Shown here: positions 56,284 through 63,932 of the stretch, one piece after another
Layout: the number at the start of each line of letters is the position of its first letter
Numbering within the stretch: the stretch's first letter is position 1
Source of the DNA: Pseudomonas purpurea
GTDB taxonomy: Bacteria > Pseudomonadota > Gammaproteobacteria > Pseudomonadales > Pseudomonadaceae
Direction of reading: 5' to 3'
Assembly: GCF_039908635.1 (NCBI RefSeq)
Contig: NZ_CP150918.1
Location: 124,001-188,000, forward strand
DNA length: 64,000 nt
Translations under genes and position numbers: made by a program
The notes under the pieces: model-generated
Database searches by the model: none
What the model was told of the DNA's origin: nothing
What the model saw: only the letters and a program-made list of their open reading frames with translations

Positions 56284-56872
56284 TCTGCTGGCGCCCACGG
56301 CCAGCATCAGCCGGGCACAACGCGAAGACCGTCAAGGTCATCGCGGGGCGGCCATCTTGCTGACCGGTTTGCCGGCAGCCGGCAAGTCGACCCTCGCCCA
56401 GGCGCTGCACGCCGTGTTGTTCGAGCGCGGTGTGCAAAGTCTGGTACTCGACGGCGACGGGCTGCGGGTCGGGCTTAATCGCGACCTGGGGTTTGCCGAC
56501 CAGGATCGCCAGGAAAACATTCGCCGCGCCAGCGAGGTGGCGGCGTTGCTGGTGGAAAACGGGCAGATCGTGATTCTGGCGATGATTGCGCCGTTGGTTG
56601 AGTTGCGCGAAGTCTTCGCCCGGCGACTGGGTGAGGACTACCGCGAAGTCTGGTGCAGTGCCTCGCTCGACGTCTGCGAGCAGCGTGACCCCAAAGGTCA
56701 TTACGCCCGTGCGCGCAGTGGTGAACTGCCGGGGTTTACCGGTGTGTCCGCCCCTTACGAGCCGCCCGCGTCAGCAGCGTTGGTACTCGACACCGGCAAG
56801 TTGTCGGTGGACGCCTGCCTCGACCGTTTACTGACTTGGCTCGGCGAATGCGCAGTGCTGCCGAAACGATGA
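56267..56872 (+). CDS. Adenylyl-sulfate (APS) kinase, CysC type
   Basis: The 201-residue enzyme phosphorylates APS to PAPS, the sulfate donor. Walker A is GLPAAGKST (34-42). LDGDGLRVGLNRDLGF and RRASEVAALL are the standard APS-binding stretches, and VCEQRDPKGHYARARSGELPGFTGVSAPYEPP is the lid. The position of the serine that is phosphorylated in E. coli CysC (ISPF) reads IAPL here. Alanine also occurs at this position in other homologues, so activity is still likely. The GTG start overlaps the end of the TolC gene by 17 bases; no ATG fits. It lies outside a cysDN cluster, so it probably supplies PAPS for the two local sulfotransferases rather than for sulfate assimilation. Confidence 0.87.
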   Translation: MSLRSNLLAPTASISRAQREDRQGHRGAAILLTGLPAAGKSTLAQALHAVLFERGVQSLVLDGDGLRVGLNRDLGFADQDRQENIRRASEVAALLVENGQIVILAMIAPLVELREVFARRLGEDYREVWCSASLDVCEQRDPKGHYARARSGELPGFTGVSAPYEPPASAALVLDTGKLSVDACLDRLLTWLGECAVLPKR

Positions 56873-57660
56873 GCCGGCCGGTATTTTCCCGACTGCCGGT
56901 GACGGTGCATCTGCCGTTGCTGTTGCAGGCGCTGGCGCAGATCAAACACAGCGACTGGCACAGCCATTTCAACAGCAACTACTTCAGTGGTGAATGGAGC
57001 GGCGTGGCGCTGATCAGTGCGGTCGATGCGCTGACGGAGCTGTCCCCCGGTCGCGGGGAGCCGCTGCGGCGGGCGCCGTGGCTGCTCGATGATCGCTGGC
57101 GCCAGGCGTTGCAGCATCTAACTCTGGACATCGTCTCGGCCCGGCTGCTGAAACTGGGGCCGGGCAGTCGCATTCACGAGCACCGCGACTACGACCTTGA
57201 AGGGGCCGAGGCCGATGTGCGGCTACACATTCCCTTGCTCAGCCCACCTGACGTCGATTTCATGCTCGACGGCTTACGCATTCCGATGAGTGCCGGCGAA
57301 TGCTGGTTTCTCGACTTGTCGCGGCCCCACAGCGTCGACAATCGCGACCGCCGCGAGCGGGTGCACCTGGTGATCGATTGCCGACCCGGTGCCTGGCTGG
57401 AGCAGGCGATTATCGAGGGCGCGGCCACCACGCCGGAGCCGGGTGCTGGCCACGCGGCGCAAGCGCTGGCGCAGTTTCGACGCCTGCTGGAGCGCGATCC
57501 ACAGCTGTGCCAGACCTTGCAAGGCGTGACCGACAGCGAAGCTTTTATCGCCACCACCCTGACGCTGGCCGCCGAGCGTGGCCTGGCGTTTTCCCGTGAA
57601 GAGCTGCGTGCCGCGATGCGCACTGGCCGGCGTCAGTGGAACGAACAATGGAGCGCCTGA
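56869..57660 (+). CDS. Aspartyl/asparaginyl beta-hydroxylase with C-terminal Nif11-like domain
   Basis: The 263-residue protein has an N-terminal 2-oxoglutarate/Fe(II) hydroxylase domain of the AspH type: LLKLGPGSRIHEHRDYDLEG (His105/Asp107 likely metal ligands), ADVRLHIPLLSPP, ECWFLDLSRPHSVDNRDRRERVHLVIDC with distal His154 and a following Arg for 2-oxoglutarate. Residues 196-260 (LAQFRRLLERDPQLCQTLQGV, EAFIATTLTLAAERGLAFSREELRAAM) match the Nif11 pattern, a helical domain best known as the leader of peptide natural products. The ATG overlaps the kinase stop (ATGA). The domain pairing suggests hydroxylation of Asp/Asn in a partner protein or peptide. Which one is inference. Confidence 0.85.
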   Translation: MSRPVFSRLPVTVHLPLLLQALAQIKHSDWHSHFNSNYFSGEWSGVALISAVDALTELSPGRGEPLRRAPWLLDDRWRQALQHLTLDIVSARLLKLGPGSRIHEHRDYDLEGAEADVRLHIPLLSPPDVDFMLDGLRIPMSAGECWFLDLSRPHSVDNRDRRERVHLVIDCRPGAWLEQAIIEGAATTPEPGAGHAAQALAQFRRLLERDPQLCQTLQGVTDSEAFIATTLTLAAERGLAFSREELRAAMRTGRRQWNEQWSA

Positions 57661-58637
57661 ACCTCGACGGCTGGCTGCCGATTCGCCTCTGGCAACAGGC
57701 CGGTGAGTGGTGGGTCGATTGGTGCTGGTTCGGTGATCAGCCGTTGCACCAGCCGTTTTTCCGCGACGCGGTGGAGGAGGCGCTGCGCCTGCCGTTCAAT
57801 CAGGCCTTTCGCCGTCAAACACCGCTGCGGGTGTTGAGTGTCTGGCAGACGATCAGCCCAGGGTTGACGCCAAGCGCGTTCATTTTTCACGCTTCGCGCT
57901 GTGGCTCGACGCTGATCGGCCAGATGCTCGCGCAACTCGACAACCACATCGTCATCTCTGAACCGCCGCCGCTGGATGCCTTGCTGCGCAGTGGTTTGCC
58001 GGCTTTGGAACGTAACGCCGCCATTCGCGGCCTGTTCTCGGCGTACGGCCAGCGACGGCGAGGCATGGAGCAACGGTTGGTGATCAAACTGGACGCCTGG
58101 AACCTCGGTGAGCAGGCGTTGTTGCGCGAGTGTTTTCCTGACACACCCTGGTTGTTTGTTTACCGCGACCCATTGGAAATCGCTGTCTCGCATCTGCGCC
58201 GGCCGGGCATGCACATGGTGCCGGGGCTGATCGGCGCGAGCGTATTGGACGATGGGGCGGCGTTTGAAGGGCAAGAAGACTTCATCGCCCGACGCCTGGG
58301 CCGATTGCTGCACCTGGCGCTTGAACATTGCCGCGAATTTGCCGGTCTGGCAGTCAATTATCGTGAGTTGCCGGGCGCGATGGGCGAGCGCCTCGGGCAA
58401 TTCTTCGAGTTGGACCGCGAGCAGCGGGCCCAGGTGTTCCGGGCCGTCAATCAGCACGCCAAGCAACCGAACGAAACGTTTGTGGCCGACGGCGAAGACA
58501 AGCAAGGAGAAGCCTCGGCGCTGCTCAGAGAACACGTCGAGTTCTGGACGCGTGGACCTTATGAAGCACTGGAACACTGGCGAACTGCTTCTTGTGGCGA
58601 GGGAGCTTGCTCCCGCTGGGCTGCGGAGCGGCCCTGA
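57648..58637 (+). CDS. PAPS-dependent sulfotransferase (second copy), with a REPIN-encoded tail
   Basis: The 329-residue protein has the 5'-phosphosulfate loop FIFHASRCGSTLIGQML (about 78-94), NHIVISEPPPLDALL, and a 3'-phosphate region around WLFVYRDPLEIAVSHLRRPG. It is only weakly like the first sulfotransferase in the locus, so the two are not recent duplicates. The start overlaps the hydroxylase stop by 13 bases (GTG at 57636 is also in frame). The last 14 codons and the stop come from a REPIN inserted at 58594, so the native C-terminus has been replaced. It ends the tolC-cysC-hydroxylase-sulfotransferase operon. Confidence 0.82.
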   Translation: MERLNLDGWLPIRLWQQAGEWWVDWCWFGDQPLHQPFFRDAVEEALRLPFNQAFRRQTPLRVLSVWQTISPGLTPSAFIFHASRCGSTLIGQMLAQLDNHIVISEPPPLDALLRSGLPALERNAAIRGLFSAYGQRRRGMEQRLVIKLDAWNLGEQALLRECFPDTPWLFVYRDPLEIAVSHLRRPGMHMVPGLIGASVLDDGAAFEGQEDFIARRLGRLLHLALEHCREFAGLAVNYRELPGAMGERLGQFFELDREQRAQVFRAVNQHAKQPNETFVADGEDKQGEASALLREHVEFWTRGPYEALEHWRTASCGEGACSRWAAERP

Positions 58638-58722
58638 ATCCGGCGACGGTATTTTTCCAGGCACACCGCATTGGCTGAATGGCGACGGCTTCGCCGCCGA
58701 ACGGGAGCAAGCACCCTCGCCA
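58594..58722. repeat. REPIN at the 3' end of the sulfotransferase gene
   Basis: Two inverted REPs: GTGGCGAGGGAGCTTGCTCC at the left, with the tail GCTGGGCTGCGGAGCGGCCC, and GGGAGCAAGCACCCTCGCCA(C) at the right. The spacer is typical of fluorescent-group REPINs. It probably also acts as the transcription end between the sulfotransferase and convergent slipin genes. Confidence 0.85.
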
Positions 58723-58738
58723 CAGGTGAATCAATCGC

Positions 58739-59497
58739 TCAATTTTTCGATGACAAATCCGCCATGCCCTTGAGCAATTCGATCGGCAACGGAAAGACAA
58801 TCGTCGAACTCTTGTCCCCGGCAATCGAACTCAGGGTCTGCATGTAGCGCAATTGCATGGCACCGGGCTGGCGACCGAGCATTTCGGCGGCTTGCATGAG
58901 TTTTTCCGAGGCTTGCAATTCACCTTCGGCGTGGATCACCTTCGCCCGCCGTTCGCGTTCGGCTTCGGCCTGTTTGGCGATGGCACGGATCATCGATTCG
59001 TTGAGGTCGACGTGTTTGATTTCGACGTTGGCGACTTTGATGCCCCAAGCATCCGTCTGGGCGTCCAGCACTTGCTGGACGTCGAAGTTCAAGCGCTCGC
59101 GTTCGGCCAGCAATTCGTCCAACTCATGTTTACCGAGCACCGCCCGCAAAGTGGTTTGCGCCAGTTGGCTGGTGGCCATGAGGAAATCTTCGACCTGGAT
59201 GATCGCTTTTTGCGGGTCAAGCACACGGAAGTACAGCACCGCGTTGACCTTCACCGAGACGTTGTCGCGGGTGATCACGTCTTGCGGCGGGACATCGAGC
59301 ACCACGGTGCGCAGATCGACCCGAACCATTTGCTGGACCACCGGAATCAACAGGATCAGCCCCGGGCCCTTGACCTGCCAGAAGCGCCCAAGCTGGAACA
59401 CCACCCCGCGCTCGTATTCGCGCAGGATGCGGAAGGTCGACGATGCCAGCGCAATCACCAGCACCAACAGCGCGGCAAAACCCACTTGCAGGCCCAT
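58739..59497 (-). CDS. Slipin (SPFH/stomatin/band 7 family)
   Basis: The 252-residue membrane protein has an N-terminal hydrophobic anchor ([17 protein letters not shown]) followed by the SPFH domain ([60 protein letters not shown]) and a coiled-coil C-terminus ([29 protein letters not shown]). It organises membrane microdomains together with the NfeD protein encoded just upstream. Of two in-frame ATGs I prefer the second, which has AAGGAG seven bases away; the first (59503) overlaps the NfeD stop. Confidence 0.9.
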   Translation of the reverse strand: MGLQVGFAALLVLVIALASSTFRILREYERGVVFQLGRFWQVKGPGLILLIPVVQQMVRVDLRTVVLDVPPQDVITRDNVSVKVNAVLYFRVLDPQKAIIQVEDFLMATSQLAQTTLRAVLGKHELDELLAERERLNFDVQQVLDAQTDAWGIKVANVEIKHVDLNESMIRAIAKQAEAERERRAKVIHAEGELQASEKLMQAAEMLGRQPGAMQLRYMQTLSSIAGDKSSTIVFPLPIELLKGMADLSSKN

Positions 59498-59499
59498 GA

Positions 59500-60039
59500 T
59501 CATTCTCCTTGCGGCGCCGCGTCAGCCGCGGCCACTTCCAGCAGCGTTCCCTTGCGCGCCACCACCCGTACCTGTTGCCCCGGTTGCAGCGGTGTGGCAC
59601 TCCGTACCTGCCAACGCTCGCCTTGCAAATGCACCCAGCCGTAACAGGCACTGCCGGCCTGCAACGCCGTTACCGCCGTCACGCTGCCGACTAACCCAGC
59701 ATCGCCGCTGACAGTCTGGCGCGGTCGGGTTTTCAGGGCATGGATCAGCAACGCGATCAACAACAGCGCGCTGACCAGCGAAAGTCCGATGAGCAGAGGT
59801 GCGGGGATGTCGGCGTTGCTCAAAATGATTGCACCGATCACGAACATCAAAATGCCGCCCAGCCCGATCACGCCGTAATTGGGCAGCACCGCCTCGGCCA
59901 CGAGAAACGTGATACCAAACATCATCAGCCAGACGCCGAGCGGGTTGGGGACCAAGAACACAAGCGTGTCTGCGGCGACTACCGATCCGCTCAGCCCCAA
60001 CAACAGCGCAACTGCACAACACCACTCACGAATGTTCAC
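59500..60039 (-). CDS. NfeD-family membrane protein
   Basis: The protein of about 179 residues has four hydrophobic segments ([48 protein letters not shown], then [21 protein letters not shown]) and a C-terminal OB-fold ([58 protein letters not shown]). It lacks the ClpP-like serine protease half of long NfeD proteins. I chose the GTG at 60039, since GGAGGGTCA precedes it. Upstream codons remain open to 60075. It is coupled to the slipin gene, the usual partner. Confidence 0.88.
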   Translation of the reverse strand: MNIREWCCAVALLLGLSGSVVAADTLVFLVPNPLGVWLMMFGITFLVAEAVLPNYGVIGLGGILMFVIGAIILSNADIPAPLLIGLSLVSALLLIALLIHALKTRPRQTVSGDAGLVGSVTAVTALQAGSACYGWVHLQGERWQVRSATPLQPGQQVRVVARKGTLLEVAAADAAPQGE

Positions 60040-60255
60040 TTGACCCTCCAGGAGAGCCATCCGTTTGCGAGCCACACGGCGGCCCTGTTTACAGTCTAGT
60101 TGAGCTTGGAGTTGAACGAATTTTGATCAGTTGTAGTCGACACTTCCAGTGGGCAGATTTTTCGTCGCCGCCCGGCATCGGGCCTAGACTTTGTAGTGAG
60201 ACCAAGCCGTTTAATCATTGTCCGCCAGCCGTTTTTGCGGACACCGAGGTGCATC

Positions 60256-60717
60256 ATGCGTATGGCAAGAACCGTGCAGCGCAGCCTGGAAGAGGCGCGC
60301 TGCGAATTTGACGTGGTGACTCACCCGCATTCGGCCAGCAGCCTGGAAACCGCCAGGGTGGCGGGCATTCCTGCTGAACGCGTGGCGAAATCGGTGATCC
60401 TCGACGACCACCACGGCCACTACCTGATGGCCGTGTTGCCGGCCAGCCGGCATCTGGACCTGACCAAAGTGCGCGGCAGCGGCGAATGGCAAGTCACCCG
60501 CGAAAGCACCCTGGCCCATCTGTTCAACGACTGCGAACGCGGCGCCGTGCCGGCCCTGGGCGAATCTTACGGCCTGGACATGGTCATCGACCCGATGTTG
60601 ACCCGTCAAAAAGAGATCTACGTCGAAGCCGGCAACCACAACAACCTCGTCCACATGAGCATGGACCAGTACCTGAAAATGGTGCCGCATGCCGAAGTGT
60701 GCGAAGTGAGTCATTAA
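60256..60717 (+). CDS. YbaK/EbsC-type aminoacyl-tRNA deacylase
   Basis: The 153-residue protein has the YbaK/ProX fold: YDVVTHPHSASSLETARVAGIPAERVAKSVILDD-type opening (here EFDVVTHPHSAS), HYLMAVLPASRHLDLTKV, and ERGAVPALGESYGLDMVIDPML. The conserved lysine of AKSVIL fits the deacylase active site of the family, which clears mischarged tRNA such as Ala- or Cys-tRNAPro. GAGGTG is seven bases before ATG 60256. It is transcribed away from the NfeD/slipin pair. Confidence 0.88.
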   Translation: MRMARTVQRSLEEARCEFDVVTHPHSASSLETARVAGIPAERVAKSVILDDHHGHYLMAVLPASRHLDLTKVRGSGEWQVTRESTLAHLFNDCERGAVPALGESYGLDMVIDPMLTRQKEIYVEAGNHNNLVHMSMDQYLKMVPHAEVCEVSH

Positions 60718-60725
60718 CCTGATGG

Positions 60726-60785
60726 CCACGCTCCCACTGTGGGAGCGTGGCTTGCCCGCGATGGACTGCACAGCAGTCCCCGCCC
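60726..60785. repeat. REP-type hairpin
   Basis: CCACGCTCCCA, CTG, TGGGAGCGTGG is a perfect 11-bp stem. It is followed by GGCTTGCCCGCGATG, the common Pseudomonas REP tail, and a small ACTGCACAGCAGT stem. It separates the deacylase and DUF2789 genes. Confidence 0.75.
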
Positions 60786-60815
60786 TTCCCCAAGACACCT
60801 CAGGAACCAGCTCCC

Positions 60816-61061
60816 ATGGAATCACCGACCCATAGCCTCCCCAACCTGTTCAAGCAACTCGGCCTGCCCGACGATGCCGAAAGCATCGACAAATTCATCG
60901 CCACCCACTCACCGTTAAAGCCCGAACTGCACTTGGCCGACGCGTTTTTCTGGACCAAAAGCCAGGCGGACTTCCTGCGTGAAGACATCCTCGACGATTC
61001 CGATTGGGCGGAGGTGGTGGATCAACTGGATGTGCTGCTGCGGAAGGGGCGGGGGGTGTAA
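60816..61061 (+). CDS. DUF2789 family protein
   Basis: The 81-residue soluble protein matches DUF2789: MESPTHSLPNLFKQLGLPDDAESIDKFIATHSPL, HLADAFFWTKSQADFLREDILDDSDWAEVVDQLDVLLRK. No catalytic residues are evident; the fold is short and helical. AGGAA precedes the ATG. The frame is open further upstream into the REP, but that part is not conserved-looking. Function unknown. Confidence 0.85.
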   Translation: MESPTHSLPNLFKQLGLPDDAESIDKFIATHSPLKPELHLADAFFWTKSQADFLREDILDDSDWAEVVDQLDVLLRKGRGV

Positions 61062-61151
61062 AAATCTGAGGAGAAACGGCAAATCGTGCAAAAAACTGAT
61101 GAGCGATGAAAAAAACTGGGCTTTAATCGGGTTTCTGAACTTTTTCTGTGG

Positions 61152-62636
61152 ATGCGCACGATGCCCTTGGTTGGATACGCCTACCTGCATGATGCCTTAA
61201 GACTCAAAGCCATTGCGCCTACGCGTGTGGCGATGATCAAACCCGTCACCCGCGTATCCATGATCGGAGATTGCCTGGCTGTTCCACAGTCAGTTGCACC
61301 TGCAAGCGACTCGACCCTTGAGCACATATTCTTTGCGCTCAAGCATGAAGGCATCAACCTAGCCATTCTGGCGCAAGCGCTTGAGTCTGTGCCTGCTGAA
61401 GAGTTGCTTCAGGAGCTAGCGAAGGCCCCGAACGGTGTATTCGTTCGAAAAGCCTGCTATCTCTGGGAAGGTTTAACCCACCGGCGACTCGACTACGAAA
61501 CGTCTGTGAATAGCCGATTTTCACCGCTGTTTGATCCTGCACGGTATATCACTGGCCCCACCGTTAGAAATGCGCGCTGGCGTATCGAGTTTAATGGTCT
61601 TGGCTCCCTTCGCTATTGCGCCGTTGTTGAGCGGACTTCCGAGCTTGAAGCTCTGCTCAGCCTCGACATCCTCGGTCGCGCCAAAACCTTCATGGCAACG
61701 TTGCCAGCAGAGATGATGGACCGCGCCATCAACTGGGCGTATCTCCACGAAACCCGTGATTCCTTTGCCATCGAGAGGGAAGAACCCAGCGATGAAAAGT
61801 CCCGACGTTTCGTTCAATTACTGCGCCAGGCCCATGACGGTCGCGAGCTGAGCGAAGAGTATCTGGTGGAATTGCAGAACAGCACGGTCTCCAATCCTTT
61901 CGATAAAGCTGCGTTGTTTCGCCATGAACAAAACCATCTGCATAACGGCCTGCGCGGTGCCGCCGGAGTTAGCTATATCCCGCCTGAACCGGACCTGTGC
62001 CGTGAGTTGATGGACGAACTGATGACGTTCGCCAATCAGTCGTCGCGAAAGGTCGATCCATTGGTGGCCGCCGCTGTAACCGCGTTTGGTTTCGTCTTTC
62101 TCCATCCGTTCATGGACGGCAACGGTCGACTTTCACGCTTTCTGATCCACCAGACCCTGTGTCATTCCGGCGCTCTGGAAAACGGCCTGCTGCTGCCGGT
62201 TTCCGTCGCCATGAAACACGAAGAGCCTAACTACCTGGCCGCCCTCAAGGACTTTTCGCAACCGGCCCGTGATTTCTGGAATGTCACCTGGCTGGACGCC
62301 GACCAAATGGCCTTCGAGTTCATCGGCCATCCCTCGATTTACCGCTTCTGGGACGCCACCCGCTGCGTCGAATTCACCCTGCAAATGGCCCGCCGCGCCC
62401 TCGAAGTCGAATTGCGCGCAGAAACCGAATTCCTCGATCGCTATGACCGCATCGTCAAAGCGGTGAACCAGCGTTATGACGTACGCGGCAGCGACCTGTC
62501 GAAACTGGCAATGATGTGCCTGGACAACGAGGGCAAGGTTTCCAAGCATCGGCGCAAACAGTTTCAGTACAGCGTGCCGGAAGTGGTGTTTGAGTTTATT
62601 GAGGCCGAAGCGGGGCGACTGCTGGCCGATGTATGA
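61152..62636 (+). CDS. Fic family AMPylase-like protein
   Basis: The 494-residue protein has the Fic active-site motif HPFMDGNGRLSRFL in the C-terminal half, with the helical core around it (YLVELQNSTVSNPFDKAALFRHEQNHL; ELMDELMTFANQSSRKVDPLVAAAVTAFGFVFLHPF). The motif has the catalytic His and the GNGRxxR phosphate-binding residues, so AMP transfer is likely. An upstream DSFAIERE segment resembles the inhibitory S/TxxxE(G/N) helix, but with Arg after the Glu. There is an extra N-terminal domain of about 150 residues, and a C-terminal helical region (VEFTLQMARRALEVELRAETEF). The preceding 90 bases are AT-rich and the N-terminal coding part is lower in GC than its neighbours, which may reflect transfer. 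No antitoxin gene is adjacent. Confidence 0.88.
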   Translation: MRTMPLVGYAYLHDALRLKAIAPTRVAMIKPVTRVSMIGDCLAVPQSVAPASDSTLEHIFFALKHEGINLAILAQALESVPAEELLQELAKAPNGVFVRKACYLWEGLTHRRLDYETSVNSRFSPLFDPARYITGPTVRNARWRIEFNGLGSLRYCAVVERTSELEALLSLDILGRAKTFMATLPAEMMDRAINWAYLHETRDSFAIEREEPSDEKSRRFVQLLRQAHDGRELSEEYLVELQNSTVSNPFDKAALFRHEQNHLHNGLRGAAGVSYIPPEPDLCRELMDELMTFANQSSRKVDPLVAAAVTAFGFVFLHPFMDGNGRLSRFLIHQTLCHSGALENGLLLPVSVAMKHEEPNYLAALKDFSQPARDFWNVTWLDADQMAFEFIGHPSIYRFWDATRCVEFTLQMARRALEVELRAETEFLDRYDRIVKAVNQRYDVRGSDLSKLAMMCLDNEGKVSKHRRKQFQYSVPEVVFEFIEAEAGRLLADV

Positions 62637-62823
62637 AAGGGCCCGAAAGCCCGAGGAAAGTTCCGAAGCTCGCCCGGTCGGTTGCGAAGCCCTAATCGCA
62701 CCCCTATAGTTCGCCACGTCGCCGCACATCGGCGACAGGATTTGGCGATCCTACTTCATAACCCAGCGCTTCAGCGTCCAGTATTCTTGCGCCTCGACAT
62801 TATCGGTCGAGGTGAGATGCTTT

Positions 62824-62931
62824 ATGGCGGCTGTGCGTGGGAGACCTTCGGGTCTGCCGGGTTTGGGGTATGGACCGGTTCGCCAACCTGCGTACAGCTG
62901 CCACCCCTTTTCGTTTGGCGACGATGAGTGA
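62824..62931 (+). other. Conserved leader segment with a small ORF and UUCG hairpin
   Basis: This lies in the 329-base gap between the Fic and small-protein genes. AGACC-TTCG-GGTCT (62842-62855) is a stable tetraloop hairpin. The surrounding sequence (GCGTGGGAGACCTTCGGGTC and CGCCAACCTGCGTACAGCTG) is one I recognise as recurring upstream of small Pseudomonas proteins of the DUF3077/DUF6124 type. An ATG at 62824 opens a 35-codon frame (MAAVRGRPSGLPGLGYGPV...) ending before the next gene. Whether it is translated is unknown; it may be an RNA element. Confidence 0.5.
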
Positions 62932-62965
62932 TGGCTTCAAAAAACTACTTTTTTGAGAGCTACCC

Positions 62966-63244
62966 ATGCACCCATATCGACCGCTGAGCACCAACCCAAC
63001 CCCCGTCTGCGTTCTGGCCTACAACATCCTCGCGCCGACCCACTTCCTCCACGAAACCGCCTGTAGCCGTGTGCGTATCGGCACCGATCTGCTGGAAACC
63101 CTCACCTCGATCACCCTTCGCGATCTCAACGACAAAGACTTCTACCGCCTGATCAATGCCGCGTATGTGTCATTGCGCGATGGGCTGGACTTGATGGAAG
63201 AGTTGCAACACCGCTTGGCGAAACAGGCGGCGCAAGCGAGTTAA
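62966..63244 (+). CDS. Small Pseudomonas protein (DUF3077/DUF6124-like)
   Basis: A 92-residue protein, MHPYRPLSTNPTPVCVLAYNILAPTHFLHETACSRVRIGTDLLETL, ending LMEELQHRLAKQAAQAS. It resembles the short proteins that follow the conserved leader in many pseudomonads, with a central helix pair around ACSRVRIGTDLLETLTSITL. Function unknown. Its codons 51-73 are duplicated exactly at the right edge of the window, beyond the toxin-antitoxin pair. Confidence 0.6.
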   Translation: MHPYRPLSTNPTPVCVLAYNILAPTHFLHETACSRVRIGTDLLETLTSITLRDLNDKDFYRLINAAYVSLRDGLDLMEELQHRLAKQAAQAS

Positions 63245-63259
63245 GGTTGCTGCAATGCG

Positions 63260-63280
63260 TTCCCGCGCAAGGCGCGGGAA
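63260..63280. terminator. Bidirectional terminator between convergent genes
   Basis: TTCCCGCGC, AAG, GCGCGGGAA: a perfect 9-bp stem between the small protein gene and the convergent toxin gene, followed by the T-containing TGTTCATTTC. Confidence 0.7.
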
Positions 63281-63283
63281 TGT

Positions 63284-63565
63284 TCATTTCTCAAGAGGCC
63301 ATTGGCGCGAGGTATGGACCAAGGCGAGTATCCAAGCGGTTCCCTGATCCAGTTGATAGACCAGTCGGTAACTTTGATGAGGGATCAATTCGTGAGTACC
63401 AGAAATTGTCCCTACAGGACCGCATTCAGGGTGGAGTGAGAGGCGAGAAACCGATTCGCTGAATCGGTTGTCCATCTCGATGGCTGCTCGTGGGTTTACG
63501 GCGTGGAGATAGTCCCAAATGTTTGCACGATCCTGTGCTGCGGCTGGCGTCCAAATTACCCTCAT
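63284..63565 (-). CDS. RelE/ParE-superfamily toxin
   Basis: The 93-residue toxin has the ParE pattern: VIWTPAAAQDRANIWDYLHAVNPRAAIEMDNRFSESVSRLSLHPECGPVGTISGTHELIPHQSYRLVYQLD, then WILALVHTSRQWP. The basic-aromatic C-terminus (HTSRQWP) is typical. The start overlaps the antitoxin stop (ATGA), as expected for an antitoxin-first operon. ParE targets gyrase and RelE targets mRNA; sequence alone favours ParE-type, but not firmly. Confidence 0.9.
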   Translation of the reverse strand: MRVIWTPAAAQDRANIWDYLHAVNPRAAIEMDNRFSESVSRLSLHPECGPVGTISGTHELIPHQSYRLVYQLDQGTAWILALVHTSRQWPLEK

Positions 63566-63840
63566 CCTTGTCTGGCTGCTTGAGTACGCTTGGCAGCAAA
63601 TTCGGCTTCTACTTCATCGTTTGTCAGGCCTTCGCCTGCCCGCATGGAGACTCGTGCGATATCGACTTTACGTTGCAAAAATGCCTCGTACTCACGCGAT
63701 TCCCGTTGTGTTTGAACAAACTGCCGCATCATTTCCCGGACAATTTGCGACGCTGGCCGATGAGAGGCTTCTGCTTCAGCCATGAACTGTTCGCGCAGCT
63801 CGGGTTCAAGTTTCATCGTAAAGACGGCTTGTTTGGACAT
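63562..63840 (-). CDS. Ribbon-helix-helix antitoxin
   Basis: The 92-residue antitoxin has an N-terminal ribbon-helix-helix (KQAVFTMKLEPELREQFMAEAEASHRPASQIVREMMRQFV) for operator binding, and an acidic, Ala-rich C-terminus (GLTNDEVEAEFAAKRTQ) that would wrap the toxin. It is upstream of and overlapping the ParE-like toxin gene, and a palindromic operator precedes it. It is expected to repress its own operon. Confidence 0.9.
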   Translation of the reverse strand: MSKQAVFTMKLEPELREQFMAEAEASHRPASQIVREMMRQFVQTQRESREYEAFLQRKVDIARVSMRAGEGLTNDEVEAEFAAKRTQAARQG

Positions 63841-63870
63841 GATCTGCTTTCCGGGGTTGAGTACTGAAAA

Positions 63871-63894
63871 AGTATATACATCTTCAGTATGTAT
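63871..63894 (-). promoter_or_regulatory. Toxin-antitoxin promoter and operator
   Basis: The inverted repeat ATACAT-N7-ATGTAT (63876-63894) adjoins a consensus -10 box TATACT on the minus strand (63871-63876), upstream of the antitoxin gene. It is the likely binding site for the ribbon-helix-helix antitoxin. Confidence 0.65.
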
Positions 63895-63932
63895 TCATCA
63901 CAGCCCAGATGTTGCCGCGACGAGCGGGCGAA

